From: Candidatus Pullilachnospira intestinigallinarum | GTDB lineage: Bacteria; Bacillota; Clostridia; Lachnospirales; Lachnospiraceae | Direction of reading: 5' to 3' | NCBI GenBank assembly: GCA_018711275.1 | Contig: DVIN01000003.1 | Coordinates: 1 to 64,000 of the forward strand | DNA: 64,000 nt | In this document: positions 18,794-28,670 of the stretch, one piece after another | Layout of the letters: the number at the start of each line of letters is the position of its first letter | Numbering within the stretch: the first letter of the stretch is position 1 | Notes under the pieces: model-generated | What the model was told of the DNA's origin: nothing | Databases searched by the model: none | Seen by the model: only the letters and a program-made list of their open reading frames with translations | Translations under genes and position numbers: made by a program

Positions 18794-20275
18794 TCAGTGC
18801 TCATACCAGCCCAGAATACCGGGGTTCAGGTTGATATTGATCTGCTTTACCTCCTGATATTCCTCCAGGCCGTGGACACTCAGCTCCCTTCCGATACCGG
18901 ACATCTTATATCCGCCCCACGGAGCCTCGTTGAAGGTGGGATTGTAACAGTTGATCCAGGTGATTCCGGCCCGGATCTCCCGGATCACCCGCAGCGCCCG
19001 GGCGCCGTCTGTGGTAAAGACTGCCCCCGCCAGGCCGTAAGGCGTATCGTTGGCCAGGTCGATGGCCTCCTGCTCGGTCCGGAAGGTCTGGATGGTCACC
19101 ACCGGCCCGAAAATCTCTTCCTTCACGATGGTCATATCACTGGTACAATTATCGAAAATGGTGGGCCGCACATAATACCCGGAAGCACATTCTCCTTCCG
19201 TATACCGTTCACCGCCGCATACCAGCGTGGCGCCCTCGTCGATTCCCTTCTGAATATAAGAAAGCACCCGGTTCATATGTCCCTCCGTCACCAGCGGTCC
19301 CATATCCGGATTGTCCAGGGGATTTCCAATGGTCATCGCGTTGGCTCTCTCAGCCAGCCGTTTCACGAAGGCATCCTTTATGCTCTCCTCTATAATGATT
19401 CTGGAGCCTGCGGAGCAGACTTCGCCCTGGTTGAAGAAAATCCCCACCATGGCCCATTCCACGGCGCCCTCCAGATCCGCGTCCGCGAAAATCACGTTGG
19501 GGGATTTGCCGCCCAGCTCCAGGCCTACCTTCTTCACATTTCCTGCGGCGGCCCGCATGATGCTCTGCCCCACCTGGGTGCTGCCGGTGAAGGTTACCAT
19601 ATCCACATCCATGCTGGCTGCCATCTCATTTCCCACCACGGAGCCCGGACCCAGCACCAGGTTGACGCTGCCTTTCGGCATTTCCAGTTTCTCAAAAATT
19701 TCAAACAGTTTCACACAGGACAGCACACAGTTGGAGCTGGGTTTAAAGACCACGCTGTTGCCCGCGGCCAGGGCAGGCGCCAGTTTCCACACCGCCATCA
19801 GCAGCGGATAATTCCAGGGGGTAATCAGCGCGCACACCCCCACCGGCTCGTGGATGGTATAGGAATGCATGGCTCCAAAGCCGTCATTCACCTCATAGCT
19901 TCCGCCGCAGGGCGCTTTCAGAATTCCCGCGTAATAGCGGAAGCAGTGAATGGCGTCGTCCACATCACATTCTGCCTCCCGCAGAGGCTTTCCGTGATCC
20001 ATGCTGTCCAGACGGGCGAATTCCTCTTTTTCCGCCTCGATGGCGTTGGCGATCTCCAGAAGCTTATCGCTGCGGCTCTGGGAATCCAGATCTCTCCATT
20101 CCCTGGTTTCGTAGAAGGATTTTCTGGCAGCAGCCACGGCCCGGTGCACATCCTCTTTGGTTCCCACCGTCATGTAAGCCAGCACCTGGCCGTTGGCGGG
20201 ATTGATGGTGGGTTCCGATTTTCCTTCACTGCCTTCCATCCAGCAGCCGTCAATGAACATCTTTTTCAGATCCAT
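18794..20275 (-). CDS. NAD(P)-dependent aldehyde dehydrogenase (betaine/gamma-aminobutyraldehyde dehydrogenase-like)
   Basis: 494 aa; ITPWNYPLLMAVWKLAPALAAGN, VGLELGGKSPNVIF, FFNQGEVCSAGSR. Confidence 0.9.
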   Translation of the reverse strand: MDLKKMFIDGCWMEGSEGKSEPTINPANGQVLAYMTVGTKEDVHRAVAAARKSFYETREWRDLDSQSRSDKLLEIANAIEAEKEEFARLDSMDHGKPLREAECDVDDAIHCFRYYAGILKAPCGGSYEVNDGFGAMHSYTIHEPVGVCALITPWNYPLLMAVWKLAPALAAGNSVVFKPSSNCVLSCVKLFEIFEKLEMPKGSVNLVLGPGSVVGNEMAASMDVDMVTFTGSTQVGQSIMRAAAGNVKKVGLELGGKSPNVIFADADLEGAVEWAMVGIFFNQGEVCSAGSRIIIEESIKDAFVKRLAERANAMTIGNPLDNPDMGPLVTEGHMNRVLSYIQKGIDEGATLVCGGERYTEGECASGYYVRPTIFDNCTSDMTIVKEEIFGPVVTIQTFRTEQEAIDLANDTPYGLAGAVFTTDGARALRVIREIRAGITWINCYNPTFNEAPWGGYKMSGIGRELSVHGLEEYQEVKQININLNPGILGWYEH

Positions 20276-21905
20276 AACCTTCACTCCTCTCAAAAATCTT
20301 TTTTCCTTCAAAATAGTTCACCAAAACCTGTGTTTGGGGAATCTTCTCTGCGTCAATCTCAAAGAGATTCCGATCCAGTACCAGCAGATTCGCCAGCTTT
20401 CCGGCTTCCAGCGTCCCCATCTCCTTCTCCGCCCGGTACGCTCTGGCAGCGTCCAGGGTGTAGCCGGTCAGCGCCTCCGGAAGCGTCAGCGTCTCCCAGG
20501 GATTGTGTCCTGTGGCCACCCCGTATTCGTCTTTTCTGGTGACCGCCGAATGGAGACTGGCAAAGGGATTGATACCCACCACGGGAAAGTCGGTTCCCAG
20601 GGCCAGCATACCGGCGCTCTCCCGCATGGACCGCTCCGGCCACTCATAGCGGCAGCGCGTTTCTCCGATCCGGAAAATCTTGTCATTTCTGGACAAGGTC
20701 AGATGATAGGGCTGCATGGAGGGCAGCACCCCGATCTGACCAAATCTGGGAATATCATCCGGATGGATATTTTCAATATGTTCAATGGTATTATAAAAAT
20801 CCATCGGTCCGTTGACGGCCCGTGATCTTTCATAAGCATCCAGCGCCAGCCGGACGGACCCGTCCGCGATACAGTGAAGTCTCACCTGAATCCCTGCCCC
20901 GTTGGCGGCGATGATCTCTTCTTCAATCCTGTCCCGGGGCCAAAGGGGAACGGAAAGTCCGCGGCAGTCCGGCCGGTCGGTATAAGGCTCCAGCATCATT
21001 CCGGTATAGGTTTCCGTAACCCCGTCCACAAACCCTTTCAGACCTCCGATGTGAAAATGGGGGGAATCAAAAAACTCTTTCATCCGGAAATACGGAGAAA
21101 AATCAGTATAACCGAACAGACGGGTGTACGCATAGATATGTGCGGAAAGTCCTTCCTGATTATCCAGTTTTTTCAACAGCCCGTAATCATGATACGTTTT
21201 CCCGGTATAATCATCGGCATACATCTCGCTGGCCGCGCTGATTCCCCAGGCCGCCAGCTGGTTCTGAAATCCCCGATGAATTTTCATCATCTCTTCATCG
21301 GAAAATTCCATATATTTTTCCACCGCCGGCGCACAGGCGGAAGGTTCAAGAAGCAGGCCGCTCATCTGGCCGTCGCCGAACCGGACGATAATTCCATCGG
21401 AAAGCTTCCGGTCGGGATCGATGTTCGCCTCCTCAAGCGCCCTGGAATTCAGCCACATACTATGGGCGTCCGCGCACTGCAGATACACCGGCCGGTCTGG
21501 GATGGCCTGATCCAGAAGCCGTCTGTCCGGAAGCACATCCTCTTTCCAGTTTCCCACAAACCAGCCGGTCCCACGGATCCTGGGATAATCCGGATGTTCT
21601 TCGGCAAAAGCCCGGATGATTTCCACACACTCCTCCTGAGATCTTCCCCGTCCCAGATCCGTACAGACGTATTCGCTGGAACTGACCGCCCCGGAAAACA
21701 GATGCGTATGCGCGTCGATAAACGAGGGCATCACCATACGGTCACCGTAATCATGAATTTCCCAGTTTCCATCGATTTTTTCACAGTCCCAGGGCAGCAC
21801 CCCGAGAATCCGTTCTCCCTCCACGGCTATGGCTGCCGGAGCGGGCCGGTCCGTCCGGCCCGTATACACCGCCCGGCTCCGGACGATAAATCTTCTGCTG
21901 CTCAT
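20250..21905 (-). CDS. Amidohydrolase family protein (YtcJ-like, amidohydrolase_3)
   Basis: 551 aa; VMPSFIDAHTHLFSG, IRGTGWFVGNW, LALGTDFPVVGINPF; 3' end overlaps the ALDH start by 26 nt. Confidence 0.87.
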   Translation of the reverse strand: MSSRRFIVRSRAVYTGRTDRPAPAAIAVEGERILGVLPWDCEKIDGNWEIHDYGDRMVMPSFIDAHTHLFSGAVSSSEYVCTDLGRGRSQEECVEIIRAFAEEHPDYPRIRGTGWFVGNWKEDVLPDRRLLDQAIPDRPVYLQCADAHSMWLNSRALEEANIDPDRKLSDGIIVRFGDGQMSGLLLEPSACAPAVEKYMEFSDEEMMKIHRGFQNQLAAWGISAASEMYADDYTGKTYHDYGLLKKLDNQEGLSAHIYAYTRLFGYTDFSPYFRMKEFFDSPHFHIGGLKGFVDGVTETYTGMMLEPYTDRPDCRGLSVPLWPRDRIEEEIIAANGAGIQVRLHCIADGSVRLALDAYERSRAVNGPMDFYNTIEHIENIHPDDIPRFGQIGVLPSMQPYHLTLSRNDKIFRIGETRCRYEWPERSMRESAGMLALGTDFPVVGINPFASLHSAVTRKDEYGVATGHNPWETLTLPEALTGYTLDAARAYRAEKEMGTLEAGKLANLLVLDRNLFEIDAEKIPQTQVLVNYFEGKKIFERSEGYGSEKDVH

Positions 21906-21988
21906 TTTCTCACCATCCTTCCCGAATCAGACAGGATTCGGTCCTGTCCGCTGCCGTTCGTTCTCCCGGCTTTACCGCGATTTCCGTT

Positions 21989-23344
21989 CTACATCACAAT
22001 TCCGCAGATCACAAATCCCACAATCGACAGCACACTGGCAATCGCCACATAGGGAAGCTGGGAGATGGTATGCTCCATGTTATCAATTCCGGCGCTCTGG
22101 GAAGAAAGCAGGGTTGCATCCGCATAGAAGCAGGCATGGCTTCCGAAAGCTCCGCCGGATACCACAGCTGCCATGATCAGAACCGGATTTGCCCCGATGG
22201 CCGCGCCCAGCGGAAATACAATGGGGGAAACCACCGCGCTCATGCCCCAGAAAGAACCGGTAGCGAAACAGATGGCAGCAAGAACAACAAATACCACCGC
22301 CGGGAATGCGGCGCCTGTCATCAGCGGTTCCGCCACATCAATGATAAAATCTGTCATACCCATACCTTCCGTCACTCCCTGAAGGACAAAGGCAATCAGC
22401 AGAATCATCAGCGTCGGCAGCATATCCGCGAAACCGCGGATAACCAGGTTAAAGAACTCCTCCAGATTCATCAGCTTCTGAGGCACATACAGGATCAGGC
22501 ACACAAACAGAGCCACTACCACCGCGGAAAGAAGATCGCCGGTGATTACGGTAAGGGCCACCAGGATTACCATAGGAATCACGAAATTCCAGATATTTCC
22601 GGATTCCTCATACCCCTTCCGGTCCTCATGATTGTATTTCCGGCTGGCGTCACTGTATACCTTGCCCGTTTCCTCCACCCGCTGGAACGCTTTCTTCATG
22701 GCGCCCAGCTTCGGCATAATGCCCAGAGAAAACAGCAGCGCAATCAGCAGGGTAAGAATCGGATAAAACGCAAAGGGCGCCGCATGAACATACGCGGACA
22801 TTCCTGAAGAGAATCCCATCGCCTGTACGCTGGGCTGCTCCCAGAACAGGGAAGAATAAAACACCGCCCAGGTGGAAAAGGGAAGCAGCACACAGTCCGC
22901 GGCTCCGGTGGCGTCCAGCATGTATGCCAGACTCTCTCTGGGAAGCTTCCGTTTGTCGCTGACATTTTTCATACAGACGCCGATGGTCAGCACGTTCAGA
23001 TAATCGTCCACAAAGATCAGGATTCCCATGATAAAGGTGGTCAGCAGCGTTCTCCTCTGATTGGTACAGAATTTGGACACCAGCGCGGAAAATCCGAAGG
23101 TTCCCTTCGACTCCTGAAGCAGGGCGATGAGACTTCCGAACAGCCCGCAGACCAGGAAAATCCACACGTTGTCCGTCAGCGAGGTCTGCAGAAGCGAACA
23201 CCATTCCGTCAGGAAATCGCCTCCGTACATGACGATGGCCGCCACAATGGATCCGCCGATCAAAAATTCCATGCAGCGCCTGGTGACAATGGCGCCCACG
23301 ATAACCACTAAAATAATAAGAATTGCTATAAGTCCAGTATTCAT
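21989..23344 (-). CDS. NhaC-family Na+/H+ antiporter-like transporter
   Basis: 452 aa polytopic; MGILIFVDDYLNVLTIGVCMKNVSDK, FATGSFWGMSAVVSPIVFPLG. Confidence 0.85.
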   Translation of the reverse strand: MNTGLIAILIILVVIVGAIVTRRCMEFLIGGSIVAAIVMYGGDFLTEWCSLLQTSLTDNVWIFLVCGLFGSLIALLQESKGTFGFSALVSKFCTNQRRTLLTTFIMGILIFVDDYLNVLTIGVCMKNVSDKRKLPRESLAYMLDATGAADCVLLPFSTWAVFYSSLFWEQPSVQAMGFSSGMSAYVHAAPFAFYPILTLLIALLFSLGIMPKLGAMKKAFQRVEETGKVYSDASRKYNHEDRKGYEESGNIWNFVIPMVILVALTVITGDLLSAVVVALFVCLILYVPQKLMNLEEFFNLVIRGFADMLPTLMILLIAFVLQGVTEGMGMTDFIIDVAEPLMTGAAFPAVVFVVLAAICFATGSFWGMSAVVSPIVFPLGAAIGANPVLIMAAVVSGGAFGSHACFYADATLLSSQSAGIDNMEHTISQLPYVAIASVLSIVGFVICGIVM

Positions 23345-23447
23345 ATTGTTTCCTCCCGTATGAAAAAGAGGCATACCTGTCTGTCGGTATGCCTCTTTGC
23401 ATTACGAAATTCCTTATTTCGGAATATCCGCCGCAGCGGAATCCTTT

Positions 23448-24818
23448 TTACAGCTGAAATGCCTTCTTTGTGTCAGCCAGCGCCTCGTCCATCCGGCTGA
23501 TCACATCCTTGATATCCTGCTCGGAAATCACCGCCGTGGGCTCGAACCGGATCGTCTTGGCGTTCACCAGCGTACCTGCCGTCATAACTCTTCTGGCAAA
23601 TAATCCTTTGGCACATTCGTAACCCAGTTCACAGGTGTGGAATTCCACCGCCAGCATCAGGCCTACGCCCCGCACCTCCTGGATCACCTCCGGATATTTC
23701 TCTGCCAGCTGTTCCAGTCCTGCTTTCAGCAGCTTTCCTTTTTCGCGGCAAACGCCGGGGATATCGTTTTCCAGCATATATTTGATGGTGGCAATGGCTG
23801 CCGAACAGCAGACCGGATTGCCGCCGAAAGTGGGAGAGCCCAGGAGCCAGGGATTATCAATCAGATCCTGCACCCACATCTTCGGTTTGCAGATAATTCC
23901 GGTAATCGGCATGATGCCGCCGCCGAAAGCCTTTCCGAATGTCATGATATCCGGAACCACGCCCTCTGCCTCGCAGCGCCACATGGTACCTGTCCGTCCC
24001 ATACCGGTCTGGATTTCATCAAAGATAAGCGCAACGCCCGTTTCGTCACAGATCTTCCGCACTTCCGTCAGGTATCCTTCCGGCGGAACGATCACGCCGG
24101 CTTCTCCCTGGATGGGTTCCAGAATCACCGCGGCGACCTTTTCCCCCACTGCCTGGAGATTCCGAATGGCCTTGCGGATATCCTCCGCATTGCCGTACTC
24201 CACATGCTGTACCTGCTGTACCATGGGAATGTACGGGATCCGGTAGGTACCCTTTCCTCCCATGGAAACGGCTCCCATGGATTTCCCGTGGAAAGCTCCC
24301 ACCGTGGAAATAAACCATCTGCCTCCGGTAGCGATTCTGGCCAGCTTCAGTGACATCTCCACCGCCTCGGCCCCGCCGTTGGTGAAGAAGCAGTACTGCA
24401 GATCGCCCGGTGTGATATCTGCCACCGCCTTTGCCAGATAGCCGCGCAGAGGATCAAGAAGCTCCTGGGAATGCAGCGCCTGATGATCCAGCTGTGCCTT
24501 CACCACATCCAGAATGGCCGGATTTCTGTGACCGCAGGTATAGATACCAAATCCGCCCAGACAGTCGATGAATTTCTCACCATTTAATCCGTAGCAGTAA
24601 GCGCCTTCATCCTGCCACTCAAGAACGGCCCCGTTCTCCGAATCAGAAGAAACAGATTTCCGGTATTTCAGCCAGCCCGGGCTGACATAATTGTCAAAAT
24701 GATCCAGCGTCTCGCTGACCATTTTCTTTTTCTCTTCCTCCGGGATCTGATCACTGTCCGTCTCAATCAGTGAAATCACCCGTTCCAGATCCTTGATTAC
24801 CTGTTGTTTCTCTGCCAT
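23448..24818 (-). CDS. patA: Putrescine aminotransferase (class III)
   Basis: 456 aa; FFTNGGAEAVEMSLKLARIATGG, VILEPIQGEAGVIVPPEGYL, LIFDEIQTGMGRTG, TFGKAFGGGIMPITG. Confidence 0.88.
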   Translation of the reverse strand: MAEKQQVIKDLERVISLIETDSDQIPEEEKKKMVSETLDHFDNYVSPGWLKYRKSVSSDSENGAVLEWQDEGAYCYGLNGEKFIDCLGGFGIYTCGHRNPAILDVVKAQLDHQALHSQELLDPLRGYLAKAVADITPGDLQYCFFTNGGAEAVEMSLKLARIATGGRWFISTVGAFHGKSMGAVSMGGKGTYRIPYIPMVQQVQHVEYGNAEDIRKAIRNLQAVGEKVAAVILEPIQGEAGVIVPPEGYLTEVRKICDETGVALIFDEIQTGMGRTGTMWRCEAEGVVPDIMTFGKAFGGGIMPITGIICKPKMWVQDLIDNPWLLGSPTFGGNPVCCSAAIATIKYMLENDIPGVCREKGKLLKAGLEQLAEKYPEVIQEVRGVGLMLAVEFHTCELGYECAKGLFARRVMTAGTLVNAKTIRFEPTAVISEQDIKDVISRMDEALADTKKAFQL

Positions 24819-24909
24819 ACAGTCTCCCTTCCTTTCCAGCCAGACAATTTCACGGCAAAAGAATACCTGTACATGTTATGAAAACACCTGTTTCCCTGCC
24901 ATGAAAAAA

Positions 24910-24943
24910 GGTGTATCCGCTGCGATTCCACAGCAGATACACC
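24910..24943. other. Intergenic hairpin in the divergent patA/luxR region
   Basis: GGTGTATCCGCTG / CAGCAGATACACC. Confidence 0.6.
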
Positions 24944-25122
24944 TTCGTATCTATGTCAGTTTTTGTTTTGATGGATTTATCATACTCCTTTCTGCCCTTT
25001 TCCACAATGGTATCTTTTCAGAACTTTCTACTTAAAATCTATCATATATACTTGTTTTTAAGTATTTCATGTGCTATGATAGCTTATATTTCCTTTACCT
25101 TTGAGGAAGGGAGGAACCAGCC

Positions 25123-25887
25123 ATGGATAAGAACATGTTTTTTATTTTCAATGATATCGTTTACCATCTCTATGCCTGCCGCAGCCTGGAAGATCTGAAA
25201 AATGATTTTCTTGTCCCGCTGAAGATGCTGGTGCCCTACAGCTTTGCCAGTATTCTGCTGACAGATCCCTCTGCCGGCACGGATGAGATCCGGTTCGGAC
25301 GGGCAGTGTGCATTCCGGATTCTTTTGAGGAAGCGGAAAATATTTATATGGATCGTCTGGACGAAGACCCGCTGCTCTGGATTCTGCACACCAAGGAGTC
25401 CACGCTGGTCCGGGAAAGCGAACTGCTCCCGGAGGAGGAACGCCTAAGTTCTCCCCTGTACCGGAGCTGCTATCAGAAATATCACATTTTTGATTCCGTT
25501 CAGTACAGTATCGTTTACCGGCAGAAAATGCTGGGGATCCTTACCCTATACCATACCCGGATCGACGGAACCTTTACCAATGAGGATATGTTCCGGCTGC
25601 GCTCACTGGGGATCCATCTGAACGCGGCTCTGCACAATCTTCTGGAGGGCCGTCCTCCGGAAGCTGTTACAGAGCAAAAACGTCTGGATCATTTTCGCCT
25701 GAGCTGCGGACTGACCCCCAGGGAAACACAGATCCTGCAGCTTCTGCTGACCTTCTCTTCCAATGAGGAGATCACGGACGCTCTCGGAATTTCCACCCAC
25801 ACGCTGCAGAAACATATGCAGAATATTTTTCGGAAAACGGGTGTTTCCTCCCGCTGGGAGCTTTTAAAAAAGGGACAGACTTTCTGA
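25123..25887 (+). CDS. LuxR-family transcriptional regulator
   Basis: 254 aa; C-terminal HTH LTPRETQILQLLLTFSSNEEITDALGISTHTLQKHMQNIFRKTGVSSRWEL; GGAAGGGAGG RBS. Confidence 0.88.
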   Translation: MDKNMFFIFNDIVYHLYACRSLEDLKNDFLVPLKMLVPYSFASILLTDPSAGTDEIRFGRAVCIPDSFEEAENIYMDRLDEDPLLWILHTKESTLVRESELLPEEERLSSPLYRSCYQKYHIFDSVQYSIVYRQKMLGILTLYHTRIDGTFTNEDMFRLRSLGIHLNAALHNLLEGRPPEAVTEQKRLDHFRLSCGLTPRETQILQLLLTFSSNEEITDALGISTHTLQKHMQNIFRKTGVSSRWELLKKGQTF

Positions 25888-25898
25888 TCTGTCCCTTT
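25865..25898 (-). terminator. Terminator of the pot operon, inside the 3' end of the convergent luxR gene
   Basis: AAAGGGACAGA / TCTGTCCCTTT stem; minus strand continues into a T run. Confidence 0.75.
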
Positions 25899-25919
25899 CT
25901 CCGTATTTCTTTACCGTCT

Positions 25920-26972
25920 TTATTTTTTCAGTTCCGTCCAGATGGAATCATAGATTGCCAGTGTGTCCGGATCCAGATTCTGTACATATTCCCCGGATGC
26001 GATCACATCCTGCGGCACATTCTTGGCCGGGTTGGAGGAGTAATCCTCTCCCAGCAGATCCATGGCCGCCGTGTTGGGCTGCAGATACGGAAATTCTTCC
26101 GATACCTTCTGCGCGGTCTCAGCCCTCAGCATATAGTCAATAAACTGATACGCGGCGTCCACATTTTTCGCGTCTTTGGTAATGCACCAGTTGTCCATAA
26201 AGATATAAGGGCCTTCCTTGGGAAATACAATTTCTATAGCGGGATTTTCTTCCATGGCCAGCGCGATTTCCGCGCTCCAGCAGACACCGGCGGAACAGTC
26301 CCCGGCAATCAGCGCGGATTTGGGACTGTCGCTGTCATACAGCTTGATATTATTTTTCAGCTTCAGGGTCTGTTCTTTTATCTGCTCCAGCTTATCCGGA
26401 TCCGTCTCATTCATACTCAGTCCGATACTGCGGGCCGCCATACCGATCACCGCCCGGTAGTCGTCCAGCACCACCAGGCTGTTCCGGAACTCATCAGTGA
26501 ACAGATCCGCATAGGAGGTCACTTCCGTCTGAATCATATCGGTATTCACAGCGATCGCGGCCACACCTCCCATGTAGGGAACCGCGTATTTTCCTTCGGG
26601 ATCATAGGAGGGGTTCCGGTAGGCCTCGCCGATATTGTCCAGATTCTCCAGCCGGTCCGTATCCAGCTTCAGCAGCATATCCTGGGAGGCCATCTGTTCC
26701 ACCATATAATCGCTGGGCTGCACAATATCATAGGCCCCGGCAGTCTCCGATTTCACCTTTGCCAGCATATCCTCATTGGAAGAGTAGGTGGAGATATTCA
26801 CCTGAATCCCTGTCTCTTCTTCAAAGGCCTCCACCACCGAGTCCGGAACATATTCCGTCCAGATAAACACGTTCAGTTCCCCTGCGTCGCCGCTTCCGCC
26901 ACTGCTTCCGCAGCCGGTCATGGAAAGCATTGCCGACAAAATCACCAAGCCTGCGCACATTCTCTTTTTCAT
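25920..26972 (-). CDS. potD: Spermidine/putrescine ABC transporter substrate-binding lipoprotein
   Basis: 350 aa; lipobox LSMTGCGS; NVFIWTEYVPDSVVEAFEEETGIQVN, YDIVQPSDYMV. Confidence 0.92.
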   Translation of the reverse strand: MKKRMCAGLVILSAMLSMTGCGSSGGSGDAGELNVFIWTEYVPDSVVEAFEEETGIQVNISTYSSNEDMLAKVKSETAGAYDIVQPSDYMVEQMASQDMLLKLDTDRLENLDNIGEAYRNPSYDPEGKYAVPYMGGVAAIAVNTDMIQTEVTSYADLFTDEFRNSLVVLDDYRAVIGMAARSIGLSMNETDPDKLEQIKEQTLKLKNNIKLYDSDSPKSALIAGDCSAGVCWSAEIALAMEENPAIEIVFPKEGPYIFMDNWCITKDAKNVDAAYQFIDYMLRAETAQKVSEEFPYLQPNTAAMDLLGEDYSSNPAKNVPQDVIASGEYVQNLDPDTLAIYDSIWTELKK

Positions 26973-26994
26973 AGTTTTCTCCTCCTTTTCGGCC

Positions 26995-27795
26995 TCAGTT
27001 TCTTTTCTTCTGGAACAACCCGCTCTGGGTCACCGCCACCAGCGCGATGGTGCCGATCAGTATCAGCACGGACAAGGCGTTCACATCGGGCGATACGCCG
27101 CTTTTGATACTCTCCATTACCTTCAGCGGGAAGGTGCTTACCTGCCCGTTGGTAAAATAACTGATGATCACGTCATCAATGGAGAGGGTAAATGCCAGCA
27201 GAGCGCCCCCGCCGATTCCCGGCACCAGCACCGGAAGGGTAATGCGCAGAAACGTCTGCACTCTTCCGGCTCCCAGATCCATCGAGGCTTCCTCCACCGA
27301 ATAATCATAGCCTGCCAGCCTGGCCCGCACGTTGAAGATCACAAATGGAATACAGAACGTGGTATGGGCCAGAATCAGAGTGAAAAGTCCTCTGGGAATT
27401 CCGGTTCTGGAAAACAAGGTCAAAAGCGCAATTCCCAGCACAATTTCCGGAATCACCACCGGAATATAAAGCAGCGCGTCTACCGTCTTTTTCCCCCGGA
27501 ATTTGTACCGGTACATTCCCACCGCTCCCAGCGTGCCGATCACGGTGGAAAGCAGCGTGCTGGTCAGGGCAATCAGCATGGTATTTCCGAAGGCAGACAG
27601 AAGCGTATGATTGTCAAAAAGCCGGACGTACCAGTCCAGGGTAAATCCCTTCCAGGACAGGTAAGGCTTTGTGGTGGAAGCATTGAAAGAATTGACTGCC
27701 ACCACTGCGATCGGAAGAAACAGGAACAGGTAAATCAGCGTACAGTATGCCACCCCCAGCCCTTTCTTCCCTTTCTTTTTTCCCTCTCTCTTCAT
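26995..27795 (-). CDS. potC: Spermidine/putrescine ABC transporter permease
   Basis: 266 aa; VYIPVVIPEIVLGIALL-type core and EASMDLGAGRVQTFLRITLPVLVPGI EAA loop. Confidence 0.92.
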   Translation of the reverse strand: MKREGKKKGKKGLGVAYCTLIYLFLFLPIAVVAVNSFNASTTKPYLSWKGFTLDWYVRLFDNHTLLSAFGNTMLIALTSTLLSTVIGTLGAVGMYRYKFRGKKTVDALLYIPVVIPEIVLGIALLTLFSRTGIPRGLFTLILAHTTFCIPFVIFNVRARLAGYDYSVEEASMDLGAGRVQTFLRITLPVLVPGIGGGALLAFTLSIDDVIISYFTNGQVSTFPLKVMESIKSGVSPDVNALSVLILIGTIALVAVTQSGLFQKKRN

Positions 27796-27798
27796 CCG

Positions 27799-28659
27799 TC
27801 ACACCCCCAGACTTTCCATGCTCCCCCCGCATTTTTGATAAAGCTTTACCAGCAGGAGGGTTATCAGAATCAGAATAATGGACAGCGCGGCCCCCAGCGG
27901 CCAGTTGTTTCCGCTCTGGAACTGCCGTTCGATCAGATTTCCGATCACATCCGCGTTTCCGCCTCCCAGGATATCCGACACATAAAAGAAGCCCAGACAC
28001 GGAATAAATACCATGATGGATCCGGAAAAAATTCCGCTGGCCGTCAGCGGCAGCACCACCCGGAAAAAGGTCACCGGTCCCTTCGCTCCCAGATCCGAGG
28101 AAGCCTCCATCAGACTCTGATCCAGTTTTTCGATGGCGGTATACAGCGGAAGCACCATGAAGGGGAACAGGCAATAAACCATGCCCAGCACCGTCGTGCC
28201 CTGGCGAAACAGAAAGTCTATTGGAGTATCCACCAGATGCAGCGTCTGCAGAAGGCTGTTCAGCCATCCGTTGGTTCCCAGAAACGTTCTCCACCCGTAT
28301 ATCCGGATCAGGGAATTGGTCCAGAAAGGAATGATCACCAGCATATAAAGCAGCGCCTTTCTCTTTGGAAATGTCCTGGCGATCAGAAACGCGAAGGGAT
28401 ATCCCAGAAAAATGCAGATCACTGTGGTCAGCGCGGCAATCAGAAAGGACTGCGCGTAAATCTGAATATAACTGGCATCCAACAGCCTCCGGTAGTTCTC
28501 CAGTGTAAACTGAAATTGAACGTTGTAGTTCTGATCAATACTGCAGAAGCTTATCACCGCCACAAACAGCAGCGGAAGCGCCACAAAAAACAGAAGCCAC
28601 AGGGTCACCGGCCCCACCATGGGGAGGGCGGCGGCCAGATTTCTTTTTTCTGCCTTCAT
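27799..28659 (-). CDS. potB: Spermidine/putrescine ABC transporter permease
   Basis: 286 aa; PFWTNSLIRIYGW, EASSDLGAKGPVTFFRVVLPLTASGI. Confidence 0.92.
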   Translation of the reverse strand: MKAEKRNLAAALPMVGPVTLWLLFFVALPLLFVAVISFCSIDQNYNVQFQFTLENYRRLLDASYIQIYAQSFLIAALTTVICIFLGYPFAFLIARTFPKRKALLYMLVIIPFWTNSLIRIYGWRTFLGTNGWLNSLLQTLHLVDTPIDFLFRQGTTVLGMVYCLFPFMVLPLYTAIEKLDQSLMEASSDLGAKGPVTFFRVVLPLTASGIFSGSIMVFIPCLGFFYVSDILGGGNADVIGNLIERQFQSGNNWPLGAALSIILILITLLLVKLYQKCGGSMESLGV

Positions 28660-28670
28660 TCCATCACCTC

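Noticed and set aside
18797-20542. 581-aa plus-strand ORF
   Set aside because: Antisense to the aldehyde dehydrogenase; shadow ORF.
24910-24943. Terminator of the patA region
   Set aside because: It lies in a divergent intergenic region with no upstream gene pointing into it and no clear U-tract.
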